From Candidatus Atribacteria bacterium (GTDB taxonomy: Bacteria; Atribacterota; Atribacteria; Atribacterales; Thermatribacteraceae), in NCBI GenBank assembly GCA_029982245.1, contig JARRBX010000001.1:1-64000 (forward strand): DNA of 64,000 bases, read 5' to 3'. Below the pieces are notes generated by a model. It saw nothing but the letters and a program-made list of their open reading frames with translations, was not told the DNA's origin and searched no databases. This document shows, piece by piece, positions 41,426-51,386 of the stretch. Within the stretch, counting starts at the first letter, position 1. Every line of letters begins with the position of its first letter. Both the position numbers and the translations under genes were made by a program.

Positions 41426-42801
41426 TACTCGCTCCCTCCCACGAGCGTTTCCCTCAACCTGACATGGGGACTACCGGTGGGGGTAGGCAAACCCATCTGC
41501 AAGCCCTTACCACACCCACCCAGCTCATTCCAAACAAAATCATTAGCAATACAGTCAATTTTTTGAAGGGTTTCAAAAAGATTACCACTTAAAACAAAAT
41601 TTTTAACCATATCGGTAATTTTCCCATTCTCGATTAAAAAGCCGTATGCGGGAGAAAAGGTAAAAAGCTCCAGTGCCGTATTGCCACCCAAGTACTCTAC
41701 GGCATACACTCCTCTTTGTATATCTCCAAAAAGTTCTTCTTTCGATGTTTTTCCGCTTTCAATAGCCGTGTTAGTCATCCTAACCAAAGGAGCATACATA
41801 AACCCTACCGTACGTGCGTTACCGGTTAATTCCTCCTGCATGGAAAAAGCAGTCTCTCGGGAGTGCAATCGGCCCGTCAAAATACCCTCACGAATGAGAT
41901 AGGTTTTGCGAGTAGGAATTCCCTCATCATCATAAGGCGAAGACCCTCTCAAACCATCTACGCTCCCATCATCAAAAACTGAAAGCAATGGTGAGGCAAC
42001 TCTTCGGCCTAGAGTCATTTCCTTTTTAAGTCGCTCGTTATGGTAGAGAAAATCGGCTTCACTAAGATGCCCAAACGCTTCATGAATGAAAACACCCGCT
42101 AGGGTAGGATCCAATACTACGTCATATACCCCACCAGGCAAAGGTCTGGCCTCAAGAAGAGATGCCGCGCGAGCAACCACTTCTTTCGCCAGAGCCTCAA
42201 GCCCTTTCACCGCTTCTAACCCTGCTCTTCTGGCCACTCCATTGCGATAAAGCTCGATGACATCCCCTTTCCTGCAAACCGCAGTAAAAACCATACTGAT
42301 ATCTGGCTTTTCCAGATGGAGCAGCGTCCCGTCTGAATTTGCCAGATAAATTTCTCGAAATTCGTCTCGATAGTCTACCGAGGAGTTAACCAGAAAACTT
42401 GAGACTTCAGGCATCAGTTCAGCATAACATCTGGCAATCTTTACCTTTTCTTCAAAAGGCACACAGCGAAAATCCTCCTCAAGTTGAGCCAGATGCTCAT
42501 CTTCGAACGCCTCACCCCTGACAACACCCGAGTGAAAAGCAGTCGGGTTTTTAAGAGAAGCGCTATGTAAAGCGCTCCTAATCTTCTCCAGGATGTTTTC
42601 CCATCCTGAAAAAGTCTCAAAATACCACCCAAAACCACTCCTAAAAACCCGCACATATCCACCCATTATCTCTTCTTCCTTAAGTGCTTCTATACAACCA
42701 TTCTGAAGGGTGAGGCGAGTAGAAACTATTTTTTCCAAGCGTACTTCTACATACTCTTCCTTTCCAACCAGCCTTAGAGCCTTTCTTAAGGTCTCTAACA
42801 T
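41425..42801 (-). CDS. tldD: TldD family metalloprotease
   Basis: 458 aa catalytic subunit partnering the adjacent TldE/PmbA. The zinc motif HEAFGHLSEADF lies in GVFIHEAFGHLSEADFLYHN at about residue 245. Further signatures are GSSPYDDEGIPTRKTYLIRE, GILTGRLHSRETAF, GNARTVGFMYAPLVRMTNT and CGKGLQMGLPTPTGSPHVRL. ATG 42801 follows the parvulin stop by 3 bp. Complete and of normal length. Confidence 0.94.
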   Translation of the reverse strand: MLETLRKALRLVGKEEYVEVRLEKIVSTRLTLQNGCIEALKEEEIMGGYVRVFRSGFGWYFETFSGWENILEKIRSALHSASLKNPTAFHSGVVRGEAFEDEHLAQLEEDFRCVPFEEKVKIARCYAELMPEVSSFLVNSSVDYRDEFREIYLANSDGTLLHLEKPDISMVFTAVCRKGDVIELYRNGVARRAGLEAVKGLEALAKEVVARAASLLEARPLPGGVYDVVLDPTLAGVFIHEAFGHLSEADFLYHNERLKKEMTLGRRVASPLLSVFDDGSVDGLRGSSPYDDEGIPTRKTYLIREGILTGRLHSRETAFSMQEELTGNARTVGFMYAPLVRMTNTAIESGKTSKEELFGDIQRGVYAVEYLGGNTALELFTFSPAYGFLIENGKITDMVKNFVLSGNLFETLQKIDCIANDFVWNELGGCGKGLQMGLPTPTGSPHVRLRETLVGGSE

Positions 42802-42804
42802 CGG

Positions 42805-43701
42805 TTATTCAGTTGCTCCTTCCTCTGGCGAAGAACCATTATCAGAAGTAGGAATATTTTCCTCAAAAATGACTATCTCGGAAGCCTTCTTAAGCTCTCG
42901 AATCAGCTCTTCAAAAGCCTCCTGTTGTTTCTTAGGCAGTAAACGTGCAGTAATCTCTTCTTTCACTTCGTCGATTTCTTTCAGGCGCGGAGGTACATGC
43001 TCCTCAACCATGAAAATGTGAAAACCATAGTCAGTCTTAATCACATCGCTAAAATTACCAGGCGCCAGCTCAAAAATTACCTTTTCGATTTCTTCGCTTA
43101 AATCTCCTTTCTCAACATACCCCATATCACCACCAGTTGAGGCATCAGGAGACTCTGATTTTTCTCTGGCCACCTCTTCAAAAGGCTTACCAGACCGGAG
43201 CTCGTTCAACACCTCTTGTGCCTGTTGTTCACTTGAGACCATAATATGTTTTGCTTTAACTTTCTCCGGCTCTGTATAAAGTTCAGGATGAGCAGTGTAT
43301 TCATTTTCTATCTCTTCGTCAGTTACCTTCACTGCATCCACTATTTTTCTCTGGATTAGTTCCTGAATAAGGATTTGTTTCTTAAGGTTTTCAATCTTCT
43401 TTGCAACCTCGGGGTCCTCTGCAAGTCCCTCTTTTTGAGCTTCCTGCACCAGAAGTATCTGACGAATCCACTGCTCCAGCAAATCCTTTAGACCTCCAGG
43501 AAACTGGGCTTTGTACTCTTGAGGCAAGCTATCCCAAATTTCCTTAATCTCGTCCAGGTAAACGGGCTCCCCATTCACCTGGGCAATAATTACCCTTTCT
43601 CCCGACGTTTCTTCCTGTGCATAACCGAAAGAAACCAAAACTACCAAACAAAGCAAAAGTAAAATCCCCATCAAAGACAACTTCGTCAATCTGGATACCA
43701 T
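42805..43701 (-). CDS. SurA/PpiC-type peptidyl-prolyl isomerase, exported
   Basis: 298 aa. A signal or anchor segment (LSLMGILLLLCLVVLVSFGY) leads into a SurA-like N-domain (VNGEPVYLDEIKEIWDSLPQ, IRQILLVQEAQKEGLAEDPE). A rotamase domain lies at about 145-240 (KVKAKHIMVSSEQQAQEVLN, ESPDASTGGDMGYVEKGDLS, DVIKTDYGFHIFMVEEHVPP). Role: folding of secreted or outer-membrane proteins. SD GGAGA precedes ATG 43701. It sits 2 bp after a small membrane protein gene. Confidence 0.93.
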   Translation of the reverse strand: MVSRLTKLSLMGILLLLCLVVLVSFGYAQEETSGERVIIAQVNGEPVYLDEIKEIWDSLPQEYKAQFPGGLKDLLEQWIRQILLVQEAQKEGLAEDPEVAKKIENLKKQILIQELIQRKIVDAVKVTDEEIENEYTAHPELYTEPEKVKAKHIMVSSEQQAQEVLNELRSGKPFEEVAREKSESPDASTGGDMGYVEKGDLSEEIEKVIFELAPGNFSDVIKTDYGFHIFMVEEHVPPRLKEIDEVKEEITARLLPKKQQEAFEELIRELKKASEIVIFEENIPTSDNGSSPEEGATE

Positions 43702-43703
43702 GT

Positions 43704-43961
43704 TTATGTCTCCTCTCTTTTGATTGTTTTTCTATCTTCAGATGCATCAAGTATTTCAAAGGAAAAACTTGCAGAGTCTACCGAAAGTTCACCTCCTTTT
43801 CCCAGCGCTTTCTGGAATCCATCAAGTTTCGCGTTCACCTCTCGAATCTCCTCTCTGACCTTCTTCATTTGTAAAGAAACTTCTTTCACCCGTTCATTAA
43901 TAATCCAGAAGAGGAGAAGACCATACAGGACAAGTATGCTAAGCAAAAGGCCGAGAATCAA
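43704..43961 (-). CDS. small membrane-anchored coiled-coil protein, function unknown
   Basis: 85 aa. An N-terminal membrane helix (LGLLLSILVLYGLLLFWII) is followed by a charged coiled coil of about 30 residues (ERVKEVSLQMKKVREEIREV) and a polar tail. The start is TTG 43959-43961 with GAGG eight nt upstream. I do not recognise a family. It is followed within 2 bp by the exported PPIase, so a membrane-associated accessory role is possible. A TAAAAT box lies in the 72-bp gap before it, without a good -35. Confidence 0.7.
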   Translation of the reverse strand: MILGLLLSILVLYGLLLFWIINERVKEVSLQMKKVREEIREVNAKLDGFQKALGKGGELSVDSASFSFEILDASEDRKTIKREET

Positions 43962-44033
43962 TTTTCTACCTCACTTCATAAACGTCTTTAAAAGCATTTT
44001 AGCAGAAAAAAAGCGAAACAAAAACCTCAACAA

Positions 44034-45287
44034 TCAGAGAAAAGCACTTCCACTCTTCAAAAAATCGACCCCCTTAAAACTTTCAAAACCGAGTCCTATG
44101 CCAACAATGCAGTTGCGACAGATAATAGTTCGAGGTGGGATACGTGTTCCTTTCCCAACCAGGTTGACACCCCAATCAAGAAGGTCGGGCCTAAGCGTAT
44201 TGGGTGTAAAGTCTTCCCCAAAGCCAATCTTTGCCTCTTCTCCAACGACAACATTCTTATCTAAAATACTAAGGTTAACCTCACTGCCTCTTTCTATTCG
44301 GGCATTATTGAAGACTATAGAATCTACCACCCTTGCTCCCTCCTCTATCACCACTCCTGGAAAAATCACTGAATGAATAACTTCTCCTTTTATCAAAGCC
44401 CCCTCGCCAACAATGCTTTCTGTAACTTTCGCTTTCCTGCAAACCTGAGCAGGAGGTGAGATAGGCCGATTAGTATATATTACCCACTCAGGGTCATAAA
44501 GGTTAAAACAGGGTACAGGTTCCAAAAGCTGCATGTTTGCTTCCCAATAGGCTCTGACAGTGCCCACATCCCACCAGCATCCTGTATAAAAAAAAGCCTG
44601 TATCTTGGCCTTTCCCAAATTCTCTATTATCACATTTTCTACCAGATCAAACTTGTTTTCCTGATTATTTTTTATCAACTGTTCCACCAAAAACTCAGTT
44701 CGAAAAGCATAAATACCCATAAAAGCTACATTGGTCTTCGGTACCGCCGGTTTCTCCTCAAAATTCGATATCCAGTTATCATGATCCACTTCAACAATTC
44801 CAAAGCGGGGAGCATCTTCTGGTTTAACCTCAGTGACTACAAGCGTAATATCTGCTCCTCTTTCCACGTGATAATTAAAAAGAGGGTTGTAGTTCATCAT
44901 GTAAACATGGTCTCCAGAAAGAACCAGAAGGTGGGGTACTTTTTTGCGCAGGATAACATTAAGATTTTGAAAGAGTGCATCACCAGTACCACGATACCAA
45001 CCACCAACACTTCGGCTTAGATAGGGAGCTAAAAATTCAACTCCTCCTCTTTTTCTATCAAGATCCCAGGGTCGTCCTGCTCCAATGTGTTCAATCAAAG
45101 ATTGTGGCTGGTATTGAGTAAGCACGCCAATATCATAAATTCCAGAGTTCACACAATTACTCAAGGAAAAATCGATCAACCGATAACACCCACCAAAAGG
45201 AACAGCAGCTTTGGCACGTTCCACAGAAAGAACATCCAGACGGTCTCCCTTACCTCCTGCCAAAATCATGGCATAGCGAAAAGACAA
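44034..45287 (-). CDS. glucose-1-phosphate adenylyltransferase paralogue, GlgD-like
   Basis: 417 aa with nucleotidyltransferase and left-handed beta-helix domains. Nucleotide loop ILAGGKGDRLDVLSVERAKA and FEEKPAVPK are present. Compared with the neighbour at 48011-49276 several conserved residues differ: PFGGCYRLIDF instead of [11 protein letters not shown], and SGDHVYMMNY instead of [10 protein letters not shown]. These changes resemble GlgD, the regulatory partner of GlgC in Bacillus-type heteromers. TTG start at 45285-45287 has GAGGAG nine nt upstream. It may be catalytic with altered control, or a regulatory subunit. Confidence 0.85.
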   Translation of the reverse strand: MSFRYAMILAGGKGDRLDVLSVERAKAAVPFGGCYRLIDFSLSNCVNSGIYDIGVLTQYQPQSLIEHIGAGRPWDLDRKRGGVEFLAPYLSRSVGGWYRGTGDALFQNLNVILRKKVPHLLVLSGDHVYMMNYNPLFNYHVERGADITLVVTEVKPEDAPRFGIVEVDHDNWISNFEEKPAVPKTNVAFMGIYAFRTEFLVEQLIKNNQENKFDLVENVIIENLGKAKIQAFFYTGCWWDVGTVRAYWEANMQLLEPVPCFNLYDPEWVIYTNRPISPPAQVCRKAKVTESIVGEGALIKGEVIHSVIFPGVVIEEGARVVDSIVFNNARIERGSEVNLSILDKNVVVGEEAKIGFGEDFTPNTLRPDLLDWGVNLVGKGTRIPPRTIICRNCIVGIGLGFESFKGVDFLKSGSAFL

Positions 45288-45319
45288 ATCGATCAGCTCC
45301 TCAAAACCCTACCCCTTGT

Positions 45320-46384
45320 TTAGGGAATCCAATTTTCTTCCACCTTCAAGCTCTTGATAAAAAGCACCAGCAGGCGAATTGCGTTTTCAACATCCTGCAT
45401 ATCGACAATCTCAGAGGGAGTGTGCATATAGCGGTTTGGAATACTTAAAAGCGCAGTAACCACTCCACTTCTTGTAGTCTGGATAACGTTTGCATCCGTA
45501 CCAGTAGCTCTGGCCTCTGCCTGAACCTGATAGGGGATGTTATTCTCTTCAGCAACTCTTTTTATTCTCATCCACAACTTACTATTGATGTTGGACCCCC
45601 TGGCAAGAACTGGGCCTTTACCAAGACTTATATCGCCAACTTTCTTTTTATCAATGTTTGGGCAATCGGAAGCAAAAGTAACATCTATGGCTATGCCAAT
45701 TTTGGGATTAATACCAAAAGCACTGGTCTTAGCACCTCTCAACCCCAATTCTTCTTGCACAGTGCTCACTCCATAAACACCAAAGGCCAGGCTTTGTTTT
45801 TCCCTTCCCAGCTCCCGTAAAACTTCACAAACCACAAAAACTCCTACTTTGTCATCAATGCCTTTTCCAGTGATTCGTTCACCAGCCAAACAGCGCGAAG
45901 CAATATCAAAAGTTATCGGGTCACCTATTTGGACCATACTCCTTGCTTCTTCCCCGTCTTTAGCTCCAATATCAATCCACTGTTCTTCAATACGAGCAAC
46001 TTTCTGCCGCTCTTTCTCTTCAAGCAAATGAATTGGCTTTTTTCCAATAACACCAGATACCGGTCCTTTCGCAGTGTGAATAACCACTGGCATCCCCTGA
46101 GTAATCTGAGGATCGATCCCGCCAACCGTGGAAAAGTACACATATCCCTCTTTATCAATGTAACTAACCATCAAGCCAACTTCATCACAGTGGCCGGCAA
46201 GCATAAGCTTATGTTCACAGTCAGGATTAATAACTCCAAAAGCATTGCCATGAACGTCCTTATAAGTCAGGTCAACCGCGTCTTTAACCCGCTCTAAAAA
46301 AAGCTGTTGAACCTGCTCCTCAAAACCGGAAGGGCTTGGAGTATCAATAAGCATTCTAAAAAATCGGATCCTTTCTTCCTCCAC
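45320..46384 (-). CDS. M42 family aminopeptidase (glutamyl aminopeptidase/FrvX type)
   Basis: 354 aa cobalt/zinc aminopeptidase of the tetrahedral TET-like group. Metal and catalytic residues are visible in LAGHCDEVGLMVSYIDKEGY (His), TGKGIDDKVGVFVV (Asp), VSTVQEELGLRGAKTSAFG (Glu pair), AIDVTFASDCPN (Asp) and the final HTPSEIVDMQDVENA. GTG start at 46382-46384 has GGAGG eight nt upstream. Members of this family were once called cellulases in error. The 91-bp gap upstream holds an AT-rich stretch but no clear promoter. Confidence 0.93.
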   Translation of the reverse strand: MEEERIRFFRMLIDTPSPSGFEEQVQQLFLERVKDAVDLTYKDVHGNAFGVINPDCEHKLMLAGHCDEVGLMVSYIDKEGYVYFSTVGGIDPQITQGMPVVIHTAKGPVSGVIGKKPIHLLEEKERQKVARIEEQWIDIGAKDGEEARSMVQIGDPITFDIASRCLAGERITGKGIDDKVGVFVVCEVLRELGREKQSLAFGVYGVSTVQEELGLRGAKTSAFGINPKIGIAIDVTFASDCPNIDKKKVGDISLGKGPVLARGSNINSKLWMRIKRVAEENNIPYQVQAEARATGTDANVIQTTRSGVVTALLSIPNRYMHTPSEIVDMQDVENAIRLLVLFIKSLKVEENWIP

Positions 46385-46475
46385 ATTTGAGACCTCCTTT
46401 GGTCTTCAAAATTAACTTTAATCTAAATCGTTAATTAATTTAAAACATTACCTTAGCCTGGAAGAATCCCTCCAG

Positions 46476-48014
46476 TTATAGCAAAATCATTAAGCGTTGC
46501 AATAGCAAAAACGCATCTTGACTTTCACTCTCCACTTCTATCCTGAGACGATTTTTGCCCATTCTCAGGGATTGGGTAATATAAACTGACTGATAATCCA
46601 GAGGAGAAAGAACACCTTCGGGAATGGGCCCCGAAAAAACAAGCTGGTCATTTACAAAAACCCGTAAAGAAACCTTCCCTTGGGCTTTGCTCCAGAGACA
46701 CAAGCCAACACCTTGTAAAGGTTGAGCAACCTCAAAAGTAGTTTCCACAAAATCTCTGCCAGATACTGCCAACACCGAAACCGGGTTGATACTTGAACCT
46801 TCTTTTATGTTGCCCCGATACACAAGGTCTCCAAAATTAGTCTGGGGCTTACCAGAGCTGAAATCCAGAAAATAGAAACCCGGCCCAGAATAAGAAATTG
46901 TCATTCCCGAAACTATCCCATACGCAAATCCTTCTGAAGGCAAAAACTGCAAAGCTCCAGGAAAAGCGGCTTTCAAAACCACGTTTAGGTCTCCTTCTAC
47001 GACCTGGGGAGCAAACCAGCGGTTGGTTGTTTTCCCATTCGAATCCGTATAAGTGATTGGCTTTTCCCAGCTTCCCTGGTTAGCTTCCCAGCGAACACTT
47101 CTTCCAGAAACTGGCTTACCGCGCAAATCCTGAAGTTCTGCGGTAAAATCGAGATACTCGCCAGAAGATAACCTGAAACTACTCGGAGAAAGGTTTAAAA
47201 CCGTTTTCAAGGTTTCAGGAGTCACCCAAACTTGAACCTCGGCGCTGGAATAGTCGTACAACGTGTCTCCCTCAAAAGTGGCTTTTATAGTAACCGGTGC
47301 TTCCTCATAAGTGGAGGGGGCATAGAACAGGTTTTCGCTTTCCCCAAAAACATTGGTAACAGTCTGGTACTTTTCGAGCTTCCCGTCACTCGTTTCCCAC
47401 TGGATTCTTCTGCCTACCAGAGGGTTGCCGTTCTGGTCGCGAAGTAAAACCCGGATTGAGGAACGACCTTTGGAGGGTACCCTCTCAGGGACAGAACTAA
47501 AACTCAGAAAAGAAGGTGTTTTTCTATACTCACCCAGAATCTGAACCCTGCAGCGGTTGAGGTAAAAGCGAGTAGTAATTAAATCTTTTGCTTTTGAAGG
47601 TTTCCGCATTGCCTCAATCAGAATACGATCCGGAACAGGCCGTGCAGAAAGGAGTATGAGAAAGCGTTCCAATCCCACTTCTTCACCAGCTTGCCCCCTC
47701 AACATTCTCTGGGAACCGGCAGTAACATATTCGTTATTTTTCAAGAGCTTTGCTCTACCATCGGGTAAATAGTCAAAAATGCTCACATAGCCATTAATCC
47801 GAGCTTCATAGTAGAGGACTATTGTTTCACCACGATAATAACTCCCAAAGTCGCCTTTATCAGGCTGGATATAAACCAGAGGAGAAACTTCCAGAAAATC
47901 CACCTGTTCAATCTCACTTTGAGAAACTGCAAACTCAAAAGGTTGGGCAATTACCAGTGCCGCACACCAGAACACCAGTGCCAAAATCAGAAGCAACAAA
48001 AGGTATTTTTTCAC
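46476..48014 (-). CDS. exported protein with DUF4384 and Ig-like (Big-1 type) domains
   Basis: 512 aa. A signal peptide ([19 protein letters not shown]) precedes a DUF4384-like domain at about 45-140 ([38 protein letters not shown]). Two invasin/Big-1-like beta domains follow at about 180-360 ([40 protein letters not shown]). A beta-rich C-terminal part of about 120 residues looks like a carbohydrate-binding jelly roll by its strand pattern ([20 protein letters not shown]), which is a guess. GTG start overlaps the glgC stop by 4 bp, so it is coupled to an intracellular glycogen enzyme. Function unknown. Confidence 0.75.
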   Translation of the reverse strand: MKKYLLLLLILALVFWCAALVIAQPFEFAVSQSEIEQVDFLEVSPLVYIQPDKGDFGSYYRGETIVLYYEARINGYVSIFDYLPDGRAKLLKNNEYVTAGSQRMLRGQAGEEVGLERFLILLSARPVPDRILIEAMRKPSKAKDLITTRFYLNRCRVQILGEYRKTPSFLSFSSVPERVPSKGRSSIRVLLRDQNGNPLVGRRIQWETSDGKLEKYQTVTNVFGESENLFYAPSTYEEAPVTIKATFEGDTLYDYSSAEVQVWVTPETLKTVLNLSPSSFRLSSGEYLDFTAELQDLRGKPVSGRSVRWEANQGSWEKPITYTDSNGKTTNRWFAPQVVEGDLNVVLKAAFPGALQFLPSEGFAYGIVSGMTISYSGPGFYFLDFSSGKPQTNFGDLVYRGNIKEGSSINPVSVLAVSGRDFVETTFEVAQPLQGVGLCLWSKAQGKVSLRVFVNDQLVFSGPIPEGVLSPLDYQSVYITQSLRMGKNRLRIEVESESQDAFLLLQRLMILL

Positions 48015-49276
48015 TTTAACCCCTCCGAATAACCAGGTTTTTTTAAAACAGTTCCACTCTTAATCAAAAGACCAGGAAAGTCATCAACTGCAAGATCGGG
48101 ACCGATACGACACCCCTTTCCTATAGCCGTGCCAGAAGGTATATGGCAGTTCTTGCCCACCACAGTTATGCTCTCGCCTTCCCACGTTTCGTCTTCCTTC
48201 CCAAGACACACTTCGCGCTCCACAATTACCTGTTTATCAATAATGACCCGATCCAAAAAACTGTTTTCTCCAATTTTAGAATCATTCATTACGATTGAAT
48301 CAACGACTCGCGCACCCTCTGCAACATAAACGCCACCAAAGATTACCGAGTGTTCAACTATCCCGTTGATAACAGAACCACTGCCAATGATGCTGTTTTC
48401 TACCGCTGCGGTTCTTCCAAGCTTTACCGGAGGCCTGTCCTCTAAAGGAGTATAAATGGGCCAGTCGTCATCCCGCAAATTCAAAGGGGGATTGGCTTGA
48501 AGAAGTTCCATATTGGCTTCCCAAAAAGCAGTAAGGGTTCCTACATCTTTCCAATATCCTTCAAAACGATAGGCAAAAACCCGATTACGAGTAATCAGCC
48601 GAGGTATAACGTCTTTGCCAAAATCATAAGACGTGCCTTCTCTCATTGCTTCCTTTTTTACTTCTTCTTCCAATATATCCCTGCGAAAAACATAAATACC
48701 CATACTGGCCAGATTACTCGCAGGAAAGCGAGGTTTTTCTTCAAAATCAATAACTCTTCCCTCCTCATTTACTTCCATAATTCCAAAGCGCGAAGCTTCT
48801 TCCCAAGGGACTTCTATGGCAGAAATCGTAACTTCTGCCTCTCTTTCCAGATGAAATTTGATCATGTTGCGATAATCCATTTTATAAATATGATCGCCAG
48901 AAAGAATCAAAACCAGCTCCGGATTGATATCCCTTATGAAACGCAAATTCTGATATATAGCATCAGCAGTACCCCGATACCAGTTGGTTCGCTCGTCGCT
49001 TATGTAAGGCTGAAGAATAAAAACTCCCCCCTTGATTCTGTCCAAATCCCAGGCTTTCCCTATTTTTATATGCTCATGGAGTGAGCGAGGATTATACTGA
49101 GTAAGCACTCCCACATAGTAAATACCTGAATTAACACAGTTGCTCAGACAGAAATCAATAATACGGTACTTGCCACCAAAAGGAACAGCTGGCTTGGCTC
49201 TTTTCTCAGAAAGCACATCCAACCTTCTCCCCTCACCACCTGCAAGAATCATAGCCAGTGTTTCTATTGAGGGCAT
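48011..49276 (-). CDS. glgC: glucose-1-phosphate adenylyltransferase
   Basis: 421 aa ADP-glucose pyrophosphorylase, the committing step of glycogen synthesis. Motifs are intact: [77 protein letters not shown] and [19 protein letters not shown] beta-helix C-terminus follows. ATG 49276 has GGGG upstream. It lies between the GH57 gene and the exported DUF4384 protein. The second paralogue at 44034-45287 may form a mixed tetramer with it. Confidence 0.95.
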   Translation of the reverse strand: MPSIETLAMILAGGEGRRLDVLSEKRAKPAVPFGGKYRIIDFCLSNCVNSGIYYVGVLTQYNPRSLHEHIKIGKAWDLDRIKGGVFILQPYISDERTNWYRGTADAIYQNLRFIRDINPELVLILSGDHIYKMDYRNMIKFHLEREAEVTISAIEVPWEEASRFGIMEVNEEGRVIDFEEKPRFPASNLASMGIYVFRRDILEEEVKKEAMREGTSYDFGKDVIPRLITRNRVFAYRFEGYWKDVGTLTAFWEANMELLQANPPLNLRDDDWPIYTPLEDRPPVKLGRTAAVENSIIGSGSVINGIVEHSVIFGGVYVAEGARVVDSIVMNDSKIGENSFLDRVIIDKQVIVEREVCLGKEDETWEGESITVVGKNCHIPSGTAIGKGCRIGPDLAVDDFPGLLIKSGTVLKKPGYSEGLK

Positions 49277-49305
49277 CCGATCACCCCTTCAAAAGGTATT
49301 GATAA

Positions 49306-50868
49306 CTAAAGCAATTCTTTCGCCTTGTTTAGAAGATAATGGAATTGATTTAAAAAGTCAGCTTTTTGGGGCGAGGGATTGTCTTCACCAAGCCACCAGA
49401 ACCAATCACTTCCCTCTGCACGATAAATAAATTGCAAGGCTTTTTCTTTATCTCGAGCACAGGCTTTTTTGCTGGCAAAAAGACTTCTTACCTCAGCCAG
49501 TTCCTCCCAAGCTCGGTTTTTCTCTGGATGACCAATCCAGGTGGTGAGCTTCCCATAAATCCAGGACCCGGCAACCAGCTTTTTTAAGCGGGGCAAAGAT
49601 GTTTGGCGAGAAAGATATTCCCGGGGGGTAACGGTTGCTAAACCTTCTTCAGAACTCAGTCTTTCGTAAAGCAAAGAAAGAAAAGGAAGACCATTTTGCT
49701 CATAAAACTCCCAGGCATTTTCTCCATCCAAAATTATGCTTACCACATATTCCCTGTCTCCAGGAAGAGCATCTTTTATCCTGAGTAAACGAGATATAAG
49801 GTCCTCAACCGCTTGTTGATAGGGCATTTTATGGTACTCAAAACCTATCAAGTCCGAAAGCAACCGATCTCTAAAAAAGATGGCGACTTCCTGGCCTTTT
49901 TCTCCTACCAGATAGGGAGTATAAAGTTTCTCCGGGGTTATAGGTACACCTGCCTCATCGCGCCTGCATTCCTCGTTCAAAGAGAAAAACAGAACCTCCT
50001 CTCCAGTAGCCACCCAACGAATTCCGTTTTGAGAAAAAATAGGGATGATCTTTTCGCTCACTGCGCCTTCAGAAGGCCACATTCCGCTGGGCTCTCTTTG
50101 CCAGAAAAGACGACAAAAATCCACTGCCATTTGAACCTGGGCAAAAGCATCCTCTGGATAGGCAAAAGAAACAGCAGGTAAACCGATTTGAGGAGTCGTC
50201 TCCAAAGCTAAATTGTTATTGTATAAAAGTGGTAGTATCGGATGATAAAAAGGAGAAACGCTGACCTCAATCTGATTTCTATCAAGAAGCTCGAAATAAG
50301 GCAAGGCGAATTTTCGGGCGTACTCTTCGGTAACCCTTAAAATTACTCTTTTGTCCTCTTCAGTATAGTTGCGACCTTTTTCGTAAAGAATGGAAAGCTG
50401 AGGGTATTCTTTACGAATGAAAGGATCAAACCACAAAAGCTGGTAAAGAACCTGTAAGTCCAGAAAATCTTGCTCGGAAAACTCTGCTCCTTCCTTCGCC
50501 TTATTCCTTAGTTCCACAAAACGAGGCAAATCCTGAGCAACTCTCTCGGAAGCAACCAGGAAAAAGTTTTTAAAAATCGCTTCCTTAGCGCTATTGTCCA
50601 ACTTTCCGGCTTCAAGTTCCATAAGTTCCAAAACTTGATCTTTTTTACCTTCGGCATACATGTTTATTTGCTCGAGCAAAACGGGTGAAAAATTAAATGT
50701 AGTCTTAACTCCTGGAAATTTACTCAACAAGCGAGGCATAAAAAGATAATCTTTCACAAGGTGAGTCCTGACCCAAGGAAAAACAAAATGATTCCGATCT
50801 TCATTCCAGTAGAAGGGCTGATGCATATGCCACACAATGTTCACTAAAAGTCGCTTTTTATTCATCAT
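49306..50868 (-). CDS. glycoside hydrolase family 57 protein
   Basis: 520 aa, no signal peptide, so intracellular. GH57 signatures: N-terminal [32 protein letters not shown], a catalytic-type Glu in [14 protein letters not shown] and the acid Asp in [19 protein letters not shown]57 covers amylases, 4-alpha-glucanotransferases and branching enzymes; the sequence alone does not settle which. Context with two GlgC paralogues favours glycogen/alpha-glucan remodelling. GAGGTG precedes ATG 50868. Confidence 0.9.
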   Translation of the reverse strand: MMNKKRLLVNIVWHMHQPFYWNEDRNHFVFPWVRTHLVKDYLFMPRLLSKFPGVKTTFNFSPVLLEQINMYAEGKKDQVLELMELEAGKLDNSAKEAIFKNFFLVASERVAQDLPRFVELRNKAKEGAEFSEQDFLDLQVLYQLLWFDPFIRKEYPQLSILYEKGRNYTEEDKRVILRVTEEYARKFALPYFELLDRNQIEVSVSPFYHPILPLLYNNNLALETTPQIGLPAVSFAYPEDAFAQVQMAVDFCRLFWQREPSGMWPSEGAVSEKIIPIFSQNGIRWVATGEEVLFFSLNEECRRDEAGVPITPEKLYTPYLVGEKGQEVAIFFRDRLLSDLIGFEYHKMPYQQAVEDLISRLLRIKDALPGDREYVVSIILDGENAWEFYEQNGLPFLSLLYERLSSEEGLATVTPREYLSRQTSLPRLKKLVAGSWIYGKLTTWIGHPEKNRAWEELAEVRSLFASKKACARDKEKALQFIYRAEGSDWFWWLGEDNPSPQKADFLNQFHYLLNKAKELL

Positions 50869-50873
50869 TCACC

Positions 50874-51368
50874 TCATTCAAAACGAATTATCTCAGCTCT
50901 TTGAATCGTCCCATCAGCAATATCAATCACACCATAAGAAAAATAAGGAGCAAAAACGGTATCGGTGGGGCTCCCCGGGTTAAAATAGAGTACGTTTCCT
51001 ATCATTTTCTTAAGAGGCTGGTGGGTATGCCCAAAGATAATTACATTAAGGGATGTACTTTCGAACGCCTTGCCAACCCGTTTCTCTATCCCCCAGGGTG
51101 GACCCCAACCATGAATCAGCCCTATCCTTTGCCCAGCTATCTCAAAAACTTCTTCCTTTTTAAGCCTGGTCTTTACATCAGCTCTATCCATATTACCCTG
51201 TACAGCAAAAAGAGGGGCAAAAGAGCGCAGCTCCTCTACAACCCAGTACTCACAAATATCTCCAGCATGAACGATCAACGAAGCCTCTTTTAAGGCTGAA
51301 ACCAACTGCGGAGGTAACTTTTTTGCCCGCTCTGGGATATGCGTATCGGAAATGACTACAATCCTCAT
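50874..51368 (-). CDS. YfcE/MJ0936-type metallophosphoesterase
   Basis: About 164 aa. All calcineurin-like ligands are visible: VVISDTHIPERAKKLPPQL, IVHAGDICEY, VQGNMDRADVKT, LIHGWGPPWGIEKR and IFGHTHQPLKKM. Start taken at ATG 51368 (MRIVVISDTH); the frame also opens with a TTG at 51377. Members hydrolyse phosphodiesters in vitro; the biological substrate is unknown. It lies 5 bp before the GH57 gene. Confidence 0.9.
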   Translation of the reverse strand: MRIVVISDTHIPERAKKLPPQLVSALKEASLIVHAGDICEYWVVEELRSFAPLFAVQGNMDRADVKTRLKKEEVFEIAGQRIGLIHGWGPPWGIEKRVGKAFESTSLNVIIFGHTHQPLKKMIGNVLYFNPGSPTDTVFAPYFSYGVIDIADGTIQRAEIIRFE

Positions 51369-51386
51369 GGCTTTCAAAATTAAAGT

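Noticed and set aside
46385-46475. CTGGA/TCCAG hairpin at 46459-46475 and promoter in the AT-rich gap before the M42 gene
   Set aside because: No U-tract follows the hairpin on the minus strand, and no -35/-10 pair with acceptable spacing is visible.
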